A DNA stretch of 64,000 bases from an uncultured Fibrobacter sp. GTDB taxonomy: Bacteria > Fibrobacterota > Fibrobacteria > Fibrobacterales > Fibrobacteraceae. Both the position numbers and the translations under genes were made by a program. Below, in pieces: positions 63,976 through 64,000 of this stretch; the stretch's first letter is position 1, and the number at the start of each line of letters is the position of its first letter. Location: the NCBI RefSeq assembly GCF_947305105.1, contig NZ_CAMZCS010000004.1:121265-185264 (forward strand), written 5' to 3'. The notes beneath the pieces are model-generated. The model made no database searches, was not told the origin of the DNA, and worked only from the letters and a program-made list of their open reading frames with translations.

Positions 63976-64000
63976 TTCTTCATATACGGGCGTAGCCCTA

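Overview
The window is a chromosomal segment of a Fibrobacter species (phylum Fibrobacterota). The evidence is lineage-specific protein families: three TIGR02147/DUF4423 proteins paired with lipoproteins, FISUMP-domain lipoproteins with poly-serine linkers, three CotH-like surface proteins, secreted proteins ending in sorting-type beta domains, and a large GH51-like cellulase. Housekeeping genes (glnS, gltA, ilvE, cysK, speA, dusA, rsmI, lnt, recD2) show that this is chromosome, not plasmid or phage.

Layout. 1-4.5 kb: a TIGR02147 regulator with its lipoprotein, a membrane-anchored alpha/beta-hydrolase fold lacking its nucleophile serine, two unknown genes and an LpxH-like phosphatase. 4.6-11.5 kb: envelope genes (lipoprotein, rsmI, lnt), a BioH-like protein also lacking its serine, a TPM-domain protein, DUF3300. 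11.6-17.8 kb: three tandem cotH-like genes, each with its own terminator. 18-30.9 kb: glnS, a FISUMP remnant, an Rpn-type nuclease, cysK, a second TIGR02147/lipoprotein pair divergent from rubrerythrin, GSCFA, DUF4419, and a polyamine pair (carboxynorspermidine synthase-like, speA). 30.9-43.3 kb: nudC, tRNA-Gly(CCC), secreted proteins, an aspartoacylase-like enzyme, a third TIGR02147/lipoprotein pair divergent from dusA, a 31-residue mS38/COX24-type basic protein, recD2 and ilvE. 43.4-45.4 kb is a graveyard: an ORF6N fragment, a twice-frameshifted FISUMP gene and a fused, frameshifted toxin-antitoxin remnant. 45.5-53.1 kb: an intact FISUMP lipoprotein, a 1220-residue GLUG/InlB-repeat adhesin, an aminotransferase, a four-helix-bundle gene and gltA. 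53.2-60.3 kb is a defence-like island: a headless WYL regulator, an AAA/DUF4143 ATPase and a five-gene operon. 60.6-63.9 kb: a DUF1232 protein and the cellulase.

The most interesting system is the leftward operon at 60.2-55.3 kb. It encodes two dynamin-like GTPases. One is a complete LeoA-like protein. The other is split over two coupled reading frames, with the P-loop in one and the G3 motif in the next, as described for LeoC/LeoB of enterotoxigenic E. coli and related to the Eleos anti-phage system. It continues into a tandem zinc-motif protein and a uracil-DNA-glycosylase-like protein, which I do not recall as known partners.

Two patterns extend across the window. First, each TIGR02147 gene has its own repeated short word in the upstream region (GAACAC, ATGATAC or GTATAAT), suggesting paralogue-specific operators. 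Second, degenerate 7-bp-periodic arrays occupy several intergenic gaps, in places as inverted arms around a conserved hairpin or around a whole gene.
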